DNA of 31,747 nt from a virus: the IMG/VR virus record IMGVR_UViG_3300031952_000091, positions 1-31,747 of that record. The stretch is one strand, 5' to 3'. This document shows positions 24,963-31,419 of this stretch, piece after piece; the first letter of the stretch is position 1, and every line of letters begins with the position of its first letter. The notes below the pieces were generated by a model. It worked only from the letters and a program-made list of their open reading frames with translations. It did not search any database and was not told the origin of the DNA. The translations under genes were made by a program, and so were the position numbers.

Positions 24963-26579
24963 TTAGAGGCAACTTTCATATCGAACAAATTTAAAATGGG
25001 CCTGTCTGAAATAGGAAATGCCCATTTCCAAAACATCACCGGCATCATCATGATTATAAACCGGATAAAATACTAATTGATTCATAAATTCGGGGTATCT
25101 TGTAACGTAATCACTCATAAATCTTACAATGCCAGAGTATAAATCTGGCTGGATTGAACAAATTCGTTCATGTTTATTTGAACTATGATGTATGGGATCG
25201 AGATAAATAGTATATTTTAACCTGTCATGTGCATCTTTTAAATTTTGTTCAATCAATGCAATGCCGTTACTTTCATATGTCAATTGTCTGCACCGGTATT
25301 CTTTATTCTTGGAAGCGATCTGGTGTACCAATAAATTCAATTCAACTTTTTTGTCAATGGCATCAATCAGTGTTATTTTATCTTCAAAATAATGTAACCA
25401 TATAACCATTGGAAAGTCTGATGCAGATTTTCCCAAACTTGGGTCAAAAAAACAATTGACTTGCCCAAGTGCTAAATTTACCTGGTCGGGCCGTACAAAA
25501 TGCAATTTCTTCAAATTGAATAATTGCATACCTTCAGGCAGGGGATTGTTGAGATATTGGCATGCAAAAAAAACGTCTGAGATGCCAGCCCTTATCGCAG
25601 CAATTTTACCATCGCTAACAAAATCAGGATAATGGCTTTTACCATCCTCCCCACATAATGATTCAATTTCAACGTCCCATTTTTGTATTTCAGGTAATTT
25701 CTCATTTACTTCTAAAATATGGTAAACTAAATCACGCATGTGCCAACGTGTGCCAATATATAAAATTGTTTCAAAAGTAACATTATTTTTAGTATCATGG
25801 AATGGAACAAGCAATGGAGTTAAACTGTCAAACCAGGACTCCTTACCATCCCTGACAGCCTGACTGTCTCGGTCATTATTATCCAACGGGTCGTCAACGA
25901 TACAAATGTTTGGGTGAATACCTACAGAAGATCCACCAGATGTTCTTAAAATAAGACTAAACCCCTTACCGGACCTGCCCTGGATGTTCATAACATCAGA
26001 TGTGTTCTTCGATGCCGTGTCCTTAACAACACCAAAAATCAATGAATATAATGTCTCATTTTTATCGGAACCAATGTATTGATTTAATTTATCACTAACT
26101 TCCTGTAGAAGAAGTGCATTGGCCGAAGTATAAAAGATACGCAATTGTAAAGAAAAGCATCCCCACAACCACAATATATTAGAAACGCCATATACGGTAG
26201 TTTTAAAAGTCGCCCGTGGCTTCAGCCGCATTACCCGTGTCTTACTTGACATGACAGCTTTTTGATTGTCCTGACACCACTTCTTGTGAGTGACATCAGT
26301 TAATAAATCGGCTTCAAGTACGTACCGGCAAAAAAAATAAAAATCATTAAATGACCTATTAACAACAATACCAGAATAAGCAATTTTTTGTTGTTCGGTA
26401 AGAGTGATATGCCCATTTATATGATTTTTAAGCAAAAGCAAGGCTTTCATAGCCCTATCATCGGCTTTCTCTTTATCGGGATTGCGGCCAGCACTTATTT
26501 GTCGCTGGCGTTCTTGCCATTCAATTTTCCTCTGTTCCCTCTGATCCTGGTCCAGTTCCAAAAACTTTGATACTTCCAT
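24963..26579 (-). CDS. terL: Terminase large subunit (packaging ATPase-nuclease)
   Basis: The 538-residue protein has a complete motor and nuclease. Motor: Walker A-like LKPRATFKTT (119-128), Walker B ICIVDD (225-230), coupling motif YIGTRWH (274-280). Nuclease: FFDPSLGKSASDF (D379), YESNG (E436) and NHDDAGD (D511/D512/D515). The Walker A is the divergent form common in phage terminases, lacking the usual GK(S/T) order. The protein pumps DNA into the prohead and cuts concatemers. The start overlaps the small terminase gene by 59 nt and has GAG a few bases before it. Downstream comes a hairpin and a fresh promoter, so terminase and head genes are separate transcription units. Confidence 0.95.
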   Translation of the reverse strand: MEVSKFLELDQDQREQRKIEWQERQRQISAGRNPDKEKADDRAMKALLLLKNHINGHITLTEQQKIAYSGIVVNRSFNDFYFFCRYVLEADLLTDVTHKKWCQDNQKAVMSSKTRVMRLKPRATFKTTVYGVSNILWLWGCFSLQLRIFYTSANALLLQEVSDKLNQYIGSDKNETLYSLIFGVVKDTASKNTSDVMNIQGRSGKGFSLILRTSGGSSVGIHPNICIVDDPLDNNDRDSQAVRDGKESWFDSLTPLLVPFHDTKNNVTFETILYIGTRWHMRDLVYHILEVNEKLPEIQKWDVEIESLCGEDGKSHYPDFVSDGKIAAIRAGISDVFFACQYLNNPLPEGMQLFNLKKLHFVRPDQVNLALGQVNCFFDPSLGKSASDFPMVIWLHYFEDKITLIDAIDKKVELNLLVHQIASKNKEYRCRQLTYESNGIALIEQNLKDAHDRLKYTIYLDPIHHSSNKHERICSIQPDLYSGIVRFMSDYVTRYPEFMNQLVFYPVYNHDDAGDVLEMGISYFRQAHFKFVRYESCL

Positions 26580-26946
26580 TTCTACTCGCTTCCGTTAATT
26601 CTTCCAAATCTATAGTATCGAGTTCTGCAGCAGCGGTCATAATCATCGAACGTATATCTAGTTTTTGTTCGACTTTGACCGGACCACCATCTGCACCCAC
26701 GATTTGTTTAATTTTCTTCTCAGGTATTACTTTTTTTAATACTATTTCAATCGCTCTTAAACGTACATATTTATCTTCATCTTGCATCAACTTATATAAA
26801 CCGTCCAGGGCTTCCATGACATGATCATCAAGCGATTCCAACGCCTTTTGTTGATTCTTCAATTCATGTAATTTTACCGAACGTTGTTCTTCTGATAATG
26901 CAATTATACTCCTTGGTACGACAACATCTTTATTTTTTGTCGGCAT
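26521..26946 (-). CDS. Small terminase subunit (probable C-terminal/oligomer part)
   Basis: The protein has 141 residues, directly before terL. It is helical (HELKNQQKALESLDDHVMEA, EDKYVRLRAIEIVLKKVIPE), then IKQIVGADGGPVKVEQKLDI, a segment seen in many phage small terminases, and an acidic tail. Unlike usual small terminases it has no N-terminal helix-turn-helix. That is found in the preceding 78-aa protein, whose gene overlaps this one by 17 nt in another frame. The ribosome site is weak (GGTAG), so translation is probably coupled to the upstream gene. Confidence 0.7.
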   Translation of the reverse strand: MPTKNKDVVVPRSIIALSEEQRSVKLHELKNQQKALESLDDHVMEALDGLYKLMQDEDKYVRLRAIEIVLKKVIPEKKIKQIVGADGGPVKVEQKLDIRSMIMTAAAELDTIDLEELTEASRNGSIKVFGTGPGSEGTEEN

Positions 26947-27166
26947 TTTCTACCAGCCAAAAATATCTCTTCCTCAATGTATTCGCACACATACCCAATA
27001 ATGCTGCAAGTTTATGTTTGTGTTTAATCCTAAAATATTGCAAAATAATGGCATCTTCTTCCTCTGTAAATGTTCTCGATCTTGCATAACGTGTGTCTTG
27101 TATAGCATTTATTTTTTGCGACATTTCATCAGATATTTTTATATGTTGAACTATTTTCTGTCCCAT
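26930..27166 (-). CDS. Small helix-turn-helix (Myb/SANT-like) protein, possible DNA-binding half of a split small terminase
   Basis: The protein has 78 residues with GAGG six bases before the ATG. Residues 32-70 read TFTEEEDAIILQYFRIKH, then KLAALLGMCANTLRKRYFWL, which is a trihelical Myb/SANT or HTH-type DNA-binding unit: T-x-E-E-D, then L-A-x-L-L-G, then T-L-x-K-R. It lies between the phosphoesterase and the small terminase. Either it is a separate DNA-binding regulator, or it is the recognition domain of the small terminase encoded in its own frame (see findings). Confidence 0.65.
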   Translation of the reverse strand: MGQKIVQHIKISDEMSQKINAIQDTRYARSRTFTEEEDAIILQYFRIKHKHKLAALLGMCANTLRKRYFWLVENADKK

Positions 27167-27174
27167 ATGTTACC

Positions 27175-27927
27175 TCATATTTTGATGATTTTTCTACCGG
27201 CTACAGGGTGTAATAAAATTTTATTGACAGTAAAATTATTTTTATCAACTATATCAATCCATAATACACCGACATCATAAGCACCACTATAACGTCTACC
27301 ATACGCCAGCCCCTTCATCTGCAGAGATGGCGTTGAAATAACCGTATATAAAGCCCGTTCCAAACATATATATTCATGCACATGACCACGTATATATATA
27401 TCAGCTATGACATCACTGGTCACACAATCAGACAATAATGCATTTATAGCACCAGATTGTAAAGAAGTTACTGAACCATATGATGTACTGCCCTTTCCAA
27501 CAGTATGTTTACAATGTATGATACATCCATTAACATCGACCTTGTTCTCATCAGCAATACTTGAATCAAAATGACTGGCAATCAAATCCTCACATTCCAT
27601 ACCATCTTCAACATGGAATGGTGTTCCACGAATAAACATATATTTTTTAGTCTTAACAATTTCTATATCAGCAATAGCAATATCAATTTGCTCCTTCAAA
27701 TCAGTAGTAAGATGCTGTCGTGTCCCTTTTTTGCCCCTTCCATCTATTAAATCGCCAACCAAAATACATAAATCAACAGGACCAACCATTTTTAAAGCAC
27801 CAGTATAAAAATCCCATAATATCTTTTGTGCATCACTATACTGGTTGAAATACTTTGCCGGTGTTAAACCAGTAATGCTACCACCATGAAAATCAGATAA
27901 CACCAATACCCTTTTTATTTTATTCAT
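27175..27927 (-). CDS. Calcineurin-like metallophosphoesterase
   Basis: This 250-residue protein has the two-metal phosphoesterase motifs in order: D12-x-H14 (VLSDFHGG), GDLIDGRG with D59, GTPFH (101-105) where the family usually has GNHD/E, a His pair at H138/H141 (IIHCKH), and GHVH (181-184). Substrate cannot be predicted; family members cut phosphomonoesters, phosphodiesters or nucleic acids. The altered third motif is the main oddity. The gene is preceded by a promoter-terminator unit and followed closely (27175/27166) by the HTH gene. GAGG lies four bases before the ATG. Confidence 0.8.
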   Translation of the reverse strand: MNKIKRVLVLSDFHGGSITGLTPAKYFNQYSDAQKILWDFYTGALKMVGPVDLCILVGDLIDGRGKKGTRQHLTTDLKEQIDIAIADIEIVKTKKYMFIRGTPFHVEDGMECEDLIASHFDSSIADENKVDVNGCIIHCKHTVGKGSTSYGSVTSLQSGAINALLSDCVTSDVIADIYIRGHVHEYICLERALYTVISTPSLQMKGLAYGRRYSGAYDVGVLWIDIVDKNNFTVNKILLHPVAGRKIIKI

Positions 27928-27951
27928 TGTACCTCACTATAAAACACATAC

Positions 27952-28026
27952 AAAAAAAAATAGGGGCAGCCGGTTCGGAGTTTACACACAGTTTCATTTT
28001 CATCAAGCATCAATGGCTGCCCCCAT
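27952..28026 (-). terminator. Strong intrinsic terminator between the HNH-like gene and the phosphoesterase
   Basis: On the minus strand ATGGGGGCAGCC (28026-28015) pairs with GGCTGCCCCTAT (27971-27960): 12 bp with one G-U, across a 43-nt loop. A T9 tract (27960-27952) follows, overlapping the last base pair. The long loop is unusual for a plain terminator and might fold further or bind a ligand or protein. Confidence 0.8.
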
Positions 28027-28047
28027 AGTTAGGAAGGTTTTCACATC
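27952..28047 (-). ncRNA. Predicted ~95-nt small RNA or attenuator leader
   Basis: A promoter at 28053-28081 should start transcription near 28047, and the terminator should end it near 27952. The RNA would have a single-stranded 5' tail of about 20 nt (containing ACCUUCCUAAC), then the 12-bp stem with a 43-nt loop, then U9. No convincing gene lies inside, except a poorly initiated 28-codon frame (28010-27924) that reads through the hairpin and ends in ATGA overlap with the phosphoesterase start. So it is either a free small RNA or an attenuator controlling the phosphoesterase and terminase genes. No known RNA family is recognised. Confidence 0.5.
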
Positions 28048-28052
28048 AAAAA

Positions 28053-28081
28053 ATAATATAACACAATAAATAAAATGTCAA
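28053..28081 (-). promoter_or_regulatory. Near-consensus sigma70 promoter
   Basis: TTGACA (28081-28076) and TATTAT (28058-28053) with a 17-nt spacer on the minus strand, in the 162-nt gap after the HNH-like gene. The predicted start is near 28047. The terminator lies 20-95 nt downstream, an unusually short transcription unit. Confidence 0.8.
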
Positions 28082-28089
28082 CAAATTTT

Positions 28090-28371
28090 TTATTGTGCAA
28101 AATAATATGTATTAAGTTTGCCAGGCAATGCATAACCCTTGCGCTCTGCGTGGTGTCTAAAATCATCCTCACGCCATCCCACATTTTCCTTATCATGCGC
28201 TCTTATCGACGGGCAATCCTTACACGTTTGTAACAAATTAAACGATTCATCCAGTAACTTACCATAATGTTCAATAGCACGTTCTGTCTGTGTGTATTTA
28301 TGCAAATATTGAGTAGCTGGTACTTTGCGACATACTTCACATATACCCGTAGGTGGCGTTTTATATTTCAT
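28090..28371 (-). CDS. HNH-like zinc-binding protein, possibly degenerate nuclease
   Basis: The protein has 93 residues. CEVC (11-14) and CKDC (50-53) form a zinc pair of pairs. In between, ATQYLHKYTQTERAIEHYGK and LDESFNLLQTC match the layout of small phage HNH nucleases: C-x2-C, a His at the HH/HK position (H24), a conserved Asn (N45), C-x2-C, then His (H59). The usual HH pair is LH and the usual CH is CP, so the active site is incomplete or rearranged. It may be a structural zinc protein or a nicking enzyme. The start overlaps the preceding stop as ATGA. Confidence 0.6.
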   Translation of the reverse strand: MKYKTPPTGICEVCRKVPATQYLHKYTQTERAIEHYGKLLDESFNLLQTCKDCPSIRAHDKENVGWREDDFRHHAERKGYALPGKLNTYYFAQ

Positions 28372-28532
28372 CTAATCAACTCCCTTTGATCCGGTTTTAT
28401 ATTATAATATTCAAGTTCATCTTTAGTGAACCGCAACTTCTGTATTAACAATGGGTGCATATAAATAGAACACGGTTTAAACTTTTTAAACACACCCAAT
28501 TCATCAATTTTTTTATTAACATCTTTTTCCAT
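28368..28532 (-). CDS. 54-residue hypothetical protein
   Basis: Opens with MEKDVNKKIDELGVFKKFKP and ends KPDQRELIR. The start overlaps the end of the upstream zinc-protein gene by 17 nt and the stop is in ATGA overlap with the HNH-like gene, filling what otherwise looks like a 144-nt gap. The ribosome site is weak, so translation is probably coupled. It is soluble and charged, and no family is recognised. Confidence 0.6.
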   Translation of the reverse strand: MEKDVNKKIDELGVFKKFKPCSIYMHPLLIQKLRFTKDELEYYNIKPDQRELIR

Positions 28533-28926
28533 TGTTTTCTATTGTTACTAAGTTTATATGATGAAATCTATAATCTACAAAACAATCACTACATATATAT
28601 TTATTGCCTTCACGGTGTTGATATATAACATTTATCATGTCAGTTTTTAGATAAACATTACCACATTTCATACACTGTACATCAGTTTTAATACATGTTG
28701 CTTGAGCCTTTTTAATATTTTCAAACCTCTTACAATCTTTTGTTAATCCTTTTGGCTTCCAAAATGCCAGTCTATTTTTATTTTGAATATAATAATCTTT
28801 TGCATCATTAGAACGACATGCCTTACATTTACCGCAATAACCAGACTTTGCCACTTTACTCTTAGGAAAGTCAGACAATGGTTTATCTTCACCACAACCA
28901 TGTCCTCTATAATCTTTACATATCAT
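28516..28926 (-). CDS. Double zinc-ribbon protein, endonuclease VII-like N-terminus
   Basis: I start at ATG 28926 (136 residues). AAGG lies 11 bases upstream, and the ATG overlaps a micro-gene stop as ATGA. A TTG at 29019 would add 31 residues without a ribosome site. C3, C11, C31, C34 and C37 lie in MICKDYRGHGCGEDKPLSDF and SGYCGKCKACRSNDAKDYY, the pattern of recombination endonuclease VII-like proteins (Cys pair, KPLSxF, YCxxC-x-C). A second set, C85/C88 and C112/C115, forms another ribbon. The nuclease His/Asn motif is not evident, so it may bind DNA or RNA only. Confidence 0.6.
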   Translation of the reverse strand: MICKDYRGHGCGEDKPLSDFPKSKVAKSGYCGKCKACRSNDAKDYYIQNKNRLAFWKPKGLTKDCKRFENIKKAQATCIKTDVQCMKCGNVYLKTDMINVIYQHREGNKYICSDCFVDYRFHHINLVTIENNGKRC

Positions 28927-29009
28927 ATTAAAAATAACCTTATACAACTCCATAATTTTGCATACAAAATAAATGCCATTGTTATGATTATAATGATATA
29001 TTTTTTCAT
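28923..29009 (-). CDS. 28-residue membrane micropeptide
   Basis: The sequence starts MKKYIIIIITMAFILYAKLW, which is one hydrophobic helix with a positive N-terminus. It has ATGA overlaps at both ends, with the M23 gene stop upstream and the zinc-protein start downstream, and fills the space between them exactly. AAGG is only two bases before the ATG, so translation would depend on coupling. Small size makes this tentative. Confidence 0.4.
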   Translation of the reverse strand: MKKYIIIIITMAFILYAKLWSCIRLFLI

Positions 29010-30097
29010 AACCTTGCAATAGTTTTATAACTTTCTACTCTATTGAATATGACAAATGAAGCATTAGCATATACCCAGGGTAACGGATCAAATGGATCTG
29101 TTGGTCCACGTAATGCATCGTAATTCTTGAACATTCCAAGATGAAGATGAGCACCAAATGAATAACCAACATCAGCATATTGTCCAAGTAATTGCCCTTT
29201 ATTGACTTTCATGCCATGTTTTACTTGTAAATATACAAGATGTATGTATTGGAAATAATAAACTTGCCCATTAATAACCGATTTAATAATACAGTAATTA
29301 CCACCTGTGTTTACTCTAGCCCATTTATACTTATGGTCATAATTACTATATGCACTAACAACAACACCATCTTGAAAAGCATATACTTCACGGTCATAGT
29401 TAGTTAATAACAAATCTATACCAATATGGGTTGCCTCAAATCCTCTTACAATAAATGTGCCGTTATATAAAGTATTATGTGTACGGTTACGGTTCGGATT
29501 TGTATAATCATTTGCAAAACTATCACCAAGCCATATTGATAATTCATGAATAATAACCTTATCAATAGTAAAATCGTTCATACTCACAACGCCAAACAAT
29601 AACCCTTTTTCCACATCATGATCGATGTATTTGATATAGCCATTTTTAAATTCTTCAATAACACATGCTTTTTGATATTGTTTATTACCAACCCATATTG
29701 GTTTAAACATGATAAAATCCCCAGGAAGAATTTCAGCATAATTATAACGCCTATGGCATAGTCTTGCTTCAATCCAAGTGTTTAACTCACGACCTATATC
29801 TTTATCAGCAGCATTAAATATACCACCGAGATCCTGGAATACAAGACTTGTTATATTATCCTTATCGCCATGTTTATTAACAATTTCAAGAAATTTGCTA
29901 TGAAATTCAAGTGGATGCATTGTTCTGAACTTCATATGTGCAGCTTCCATCCTCTGCATCAATTGCACTCTATCCGATTTTGCATCTTTATTAACGGAAA
30001 TAAGAGCTAAACATATTATTAAAATACACATAGCGGTTAATAATATTACAGCCGGTATTAGATTTTTTCTAAGACTTCCGTAATCTATCTTCATCAT
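29006..30097 (-). CDS. Membrane-anchored M23 peptidase with extra N-terminal domain
   Basis: The protein has 363 residues. Residues 13-35 (LIPAVILLTAMCILIICLAL) are a transmembrane anchor. A central region (about 60-190) is of unknown fold and contains EILPGDFIMFKPIW, reminiscent of the PGD-x-x-x-F element of NlpC/P60 or CHAP domains, though a catalytic Cys-His pair is not clear. The C-terminal domain is a complete M23 peptidase: H224 and D228 (THIGIDL), H286 (YIHL), H317/H319 (GAHLHL). It should act on peptidoglycan from the membrane. AAGGAG lies seven bases before the ATG. A smaller relative is encoded at 4019-4459. The neighbours are small membrane proteins. Confidence 0.8.
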   Translation of the reverse strand: MMKIDYGSLRKNLIPAVILLTAMCILIICLALISVNKDAKSDRVQLMQRMEAAHMKFRTMHPLEFHSKFLEIVNKHGDKDNITSLVFQDLGGIFNAADKDIGRELNTWIEARLCHRRYNYAEILPGDFIMFKPIWVGNKQYQKACVIEEFKNGYIKYIDHDVEKGLLFGVVSMNDFTIDKVIIHELSIWLGDSFANDYTNPNRNRTHNTLYNGTFIVRGFEATHIGIDLLLTNYDREVYAFQDGVVVSAYSNYDHKYKWARVNTGGNYCIIKSVINGQVYYFQYIHLVYLQVKHGMKVNKGQLLGQYADVGYSFGAHLHLGMFKNYDALRGPTDPFDPLPWVYANASFVIFNRVESYKTIARL

Positions 30098-30269
30098 GAA
30101 TTTTCTCCTTATTTACTGGTTTATATACTTTTTCGACATCACTTTTTTTGCCAGTTATTTTTTCAATAATAGTATCTCTTATAAGTTCATAAATAACAAC
30201 TATTATTGTCACAAAAATCATTACCCATACTGGTGTCCATTTCATAGCATATAATTTTCTAAAGTCCAT
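30069..30269 (-). CDS. Small membrane protein with charged tail
   Basis: 66 residues from ATG 30269, with GGTGA about five bases upstream; an ATG at 30281 has no site. One transmembrane helix (WTPVWVMIFVTIIVVIYELI) is followed by a Lys-rich cytoplasmic or periplasmic tail (KKSDVEKVYKPVNKEKIHDE). It overlaps both the upstream gene and the M23 gene start (29 nt). A single-helix plus charged-tail layout occurs in spanins and holins, but nothing is diagnostic. Confidence 0.55.
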   Translation of the reverse strand: MDFRKLYAMKWTPVWVMIFVTIIVVIYELIRDTIIEKITGKKSDVEKVYKPVNKEKIHDEDRLRKS

Positions 30270-30468
30270 ATATTTCACCATTGATATTTTTTGCTGGTAT
30301 TCCCTCCCTCAACCAATCCCTTGATGGATAATATTGCATCTTTTTAGGTGTATCATATATCGGCCACCACCTAAAATGCATACTAAAAGTTTCACCTAAC
30401 CTACCGACTATCCATAACCAACATATTAAAAATAAAACAATGAACATGACATGATAATTTTTTAACAT
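30259..30468 (-). CDS. Small membrane protein, Trp-rich
   Basis: 69 residues. A helix at about 7-22 (VMFIVLFLICWLWIVGRLG) is followed by a Trp/Tyr-rich polar segment (MHFRWWPIYDTPKKMQYYPS). AGGTAG lies before the ATG. No family is recognised; it belongs to the membrane-protein cluster upstream of the M23 gene. Confidence 0.5.
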   Translation of the reverse strand: MLKNYHVMFIVLFLICWLWIVGRLGETFSMHFRWWPIYDTPKKMQYYPSRDWLREGIPAKNINGEIYGL

Positions 30469-30478
30469 TGTGTACTAC

Positions 30479-30892
30479 CTATTCAGAACTTTTATTAACA
30501 ATATTTAATTGAACAGTATCAATATATTCAGCAGAATATTCACTTGTTTTAACAATGCCAGTTACATTTAAAACACGCCCTGTCTCCCATATGCGATATG
30601 GTGTCATCGTTAATAACAAACCATCACTACTCAGCAATGTAGAATAATCAGCTCTGATATTTTGGTTACGTTTTGTTTTCAATGGTTCATATTGCAACCA
30701 AATACATGGCTGTATATCTTCGCTATATAAATCAACATATATATTGTCATACATATCGATTTCCATGCCATTATAAATTTCTTCTGCCAAATCCCTACTA
30801 GGACCGGCAGAAATTACAACAGTTGGCACATCAGCACAAGATATATAACCAATGATTAAAAAGAATAGTAATATTTGTAAAATACCTTTCAT
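30479..30892 (-). CDS. Exported protein, possibly lipoprotein
   Basis: I start at ATG 30892 (137 residues), because AAGGAG lies six bases upstream and the ATG overlaps the previous stop as ATGA. An ATG at 30898 abuts the ribosome site. The N-terminus MKGILQILLFFLIIGYISCA is a signal peptide ending in an I-S-C that may be a lipobox, although the -3 residue is Tyr. The rest is beta-rich (IYVDLYSEDIQPCIWLQYEP, LLLTMTPYRIWETG). Probably in the envelope. Function unknown. Confidence 0.55.
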   Translation of the reverse strand: MKGILQILLFFLIIGYISCADVPTVVISAGPSRDLAEEIYNGMEIDMYDNIYVDLYSEDIQPCIWLQYEPLKTKRNQNIRADYSTLLSSDGLLLTMTPYRIWETGRVLNVTGIVKTSEYSAEYIDTVQLNIVNKSSE

Positions 30893-31059
30893 TTCCATCT
30901 CCTTACCTTATACCTCAAATCACTACCATGCCCATCCCAATACCAATCTGGCATATCATCTCTTACCCAACCAAAATTACCCCACCAGTGCGTGAATCCG
31001 TAACAATTTCTACATATCTTTTTCAATAACCTGGGGATCATCATTTCTGATAACTTCAT
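30889..31059 (-). CDS. 56-residue Trp-rich protein overlapping two neighbours
   Basis: Starts MKLSEMMIPRLLKKICRNCY, then GFTHWWGNFGWVRDDMPDWY and a basic C-terminus. AAGGTGG lies nine bases before the ATG. It overlaps the 53-aa gene by 50 nt in another frame, and its stop is in ATGA overlap with the exported-protein gene, which supports it being real. A CRNC pair and eight Trp are unusual for so small a protein. No family is recognised. Confidence 0.55.
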   Translation of the reverse strand: MKLSEMMIPRLLKKICRNCYGFTHWWGNFGWVRDDMPDWYWDGHGSDLRYKVRRWK

Positions 31060-31171
31060 AAATTTTTACCACCTTGTTCCAGATGTGTTTTTGTATGGTC
31101 TTGTCACGGTCAACAACAAAAAAGATCATAACCGAAGTCACCATAATAATAAATAACATAAAACCTTTCAT
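31010..31171 (-). CDS. 53-residue membrane protein
   Basis: Begins MKGFMLFIIMVTSVMIFFVV, a single transmembrane helix, then the charged tail DRDKTIQKHIWNKVVKIYEV. A strong AAGGAG site precedes the ATG, and the start overlaps the upstream stop as ATGA. Its 3' third overlaps the 56-aa gene in a different frame. Its topology (short helix plus charged tail) recalls inner-membrane lysis or exclusion peptides; the function is unknown. Confidence 0.6.
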   Translation of the reverse strand: MKGFMLFIIMVTSVMIFFVVDRDKTIQKHIWNKVVKIYEVIRNDDPQVIEKDM

Positions 31172-31419
31172 TGTTCGTTCTCCTTTTTTAATCTAGCAAC
31201 GATAGAATAACCTGTTATTTTATTACTAGAAAATATAAACATAGATCCATCTTCAGTAACTTTTAAATAACACAATTTATCAACCATTTCGTATAAACAC
31301 CATTGGCCATCATAAATTTTAATATCCCATAGTCCAGATACAATTTTATATTCATCGCCTGCTTTAAGCGGAACAAATGCAAATATAATTATAGATATTA
31401 TTTTTATAATATTGTTCAT
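31168..31419 (-). CDS. Exported hypothetical protein
   Basis: 83 residues. The N-terminus MNNIIKIISIIIFAFVPLKA looks like a cleavable signal (A-G-D junction), followed by a beta-rich body with two Cys (GQWCLYEMVDKLCYLKV). It overlaps both neighbours by ATGA. No family is recognised. Probably periplasmic. Confidence 0.55.
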   Translation of the reverse strand: MNNIIKIISIIIFAFVPLKAGDEYKIVSGLWDIKIYDGQWCLYEMVDKLCYLKVTEDGSMFIFSSNKITGYSIVARLKKENEQ

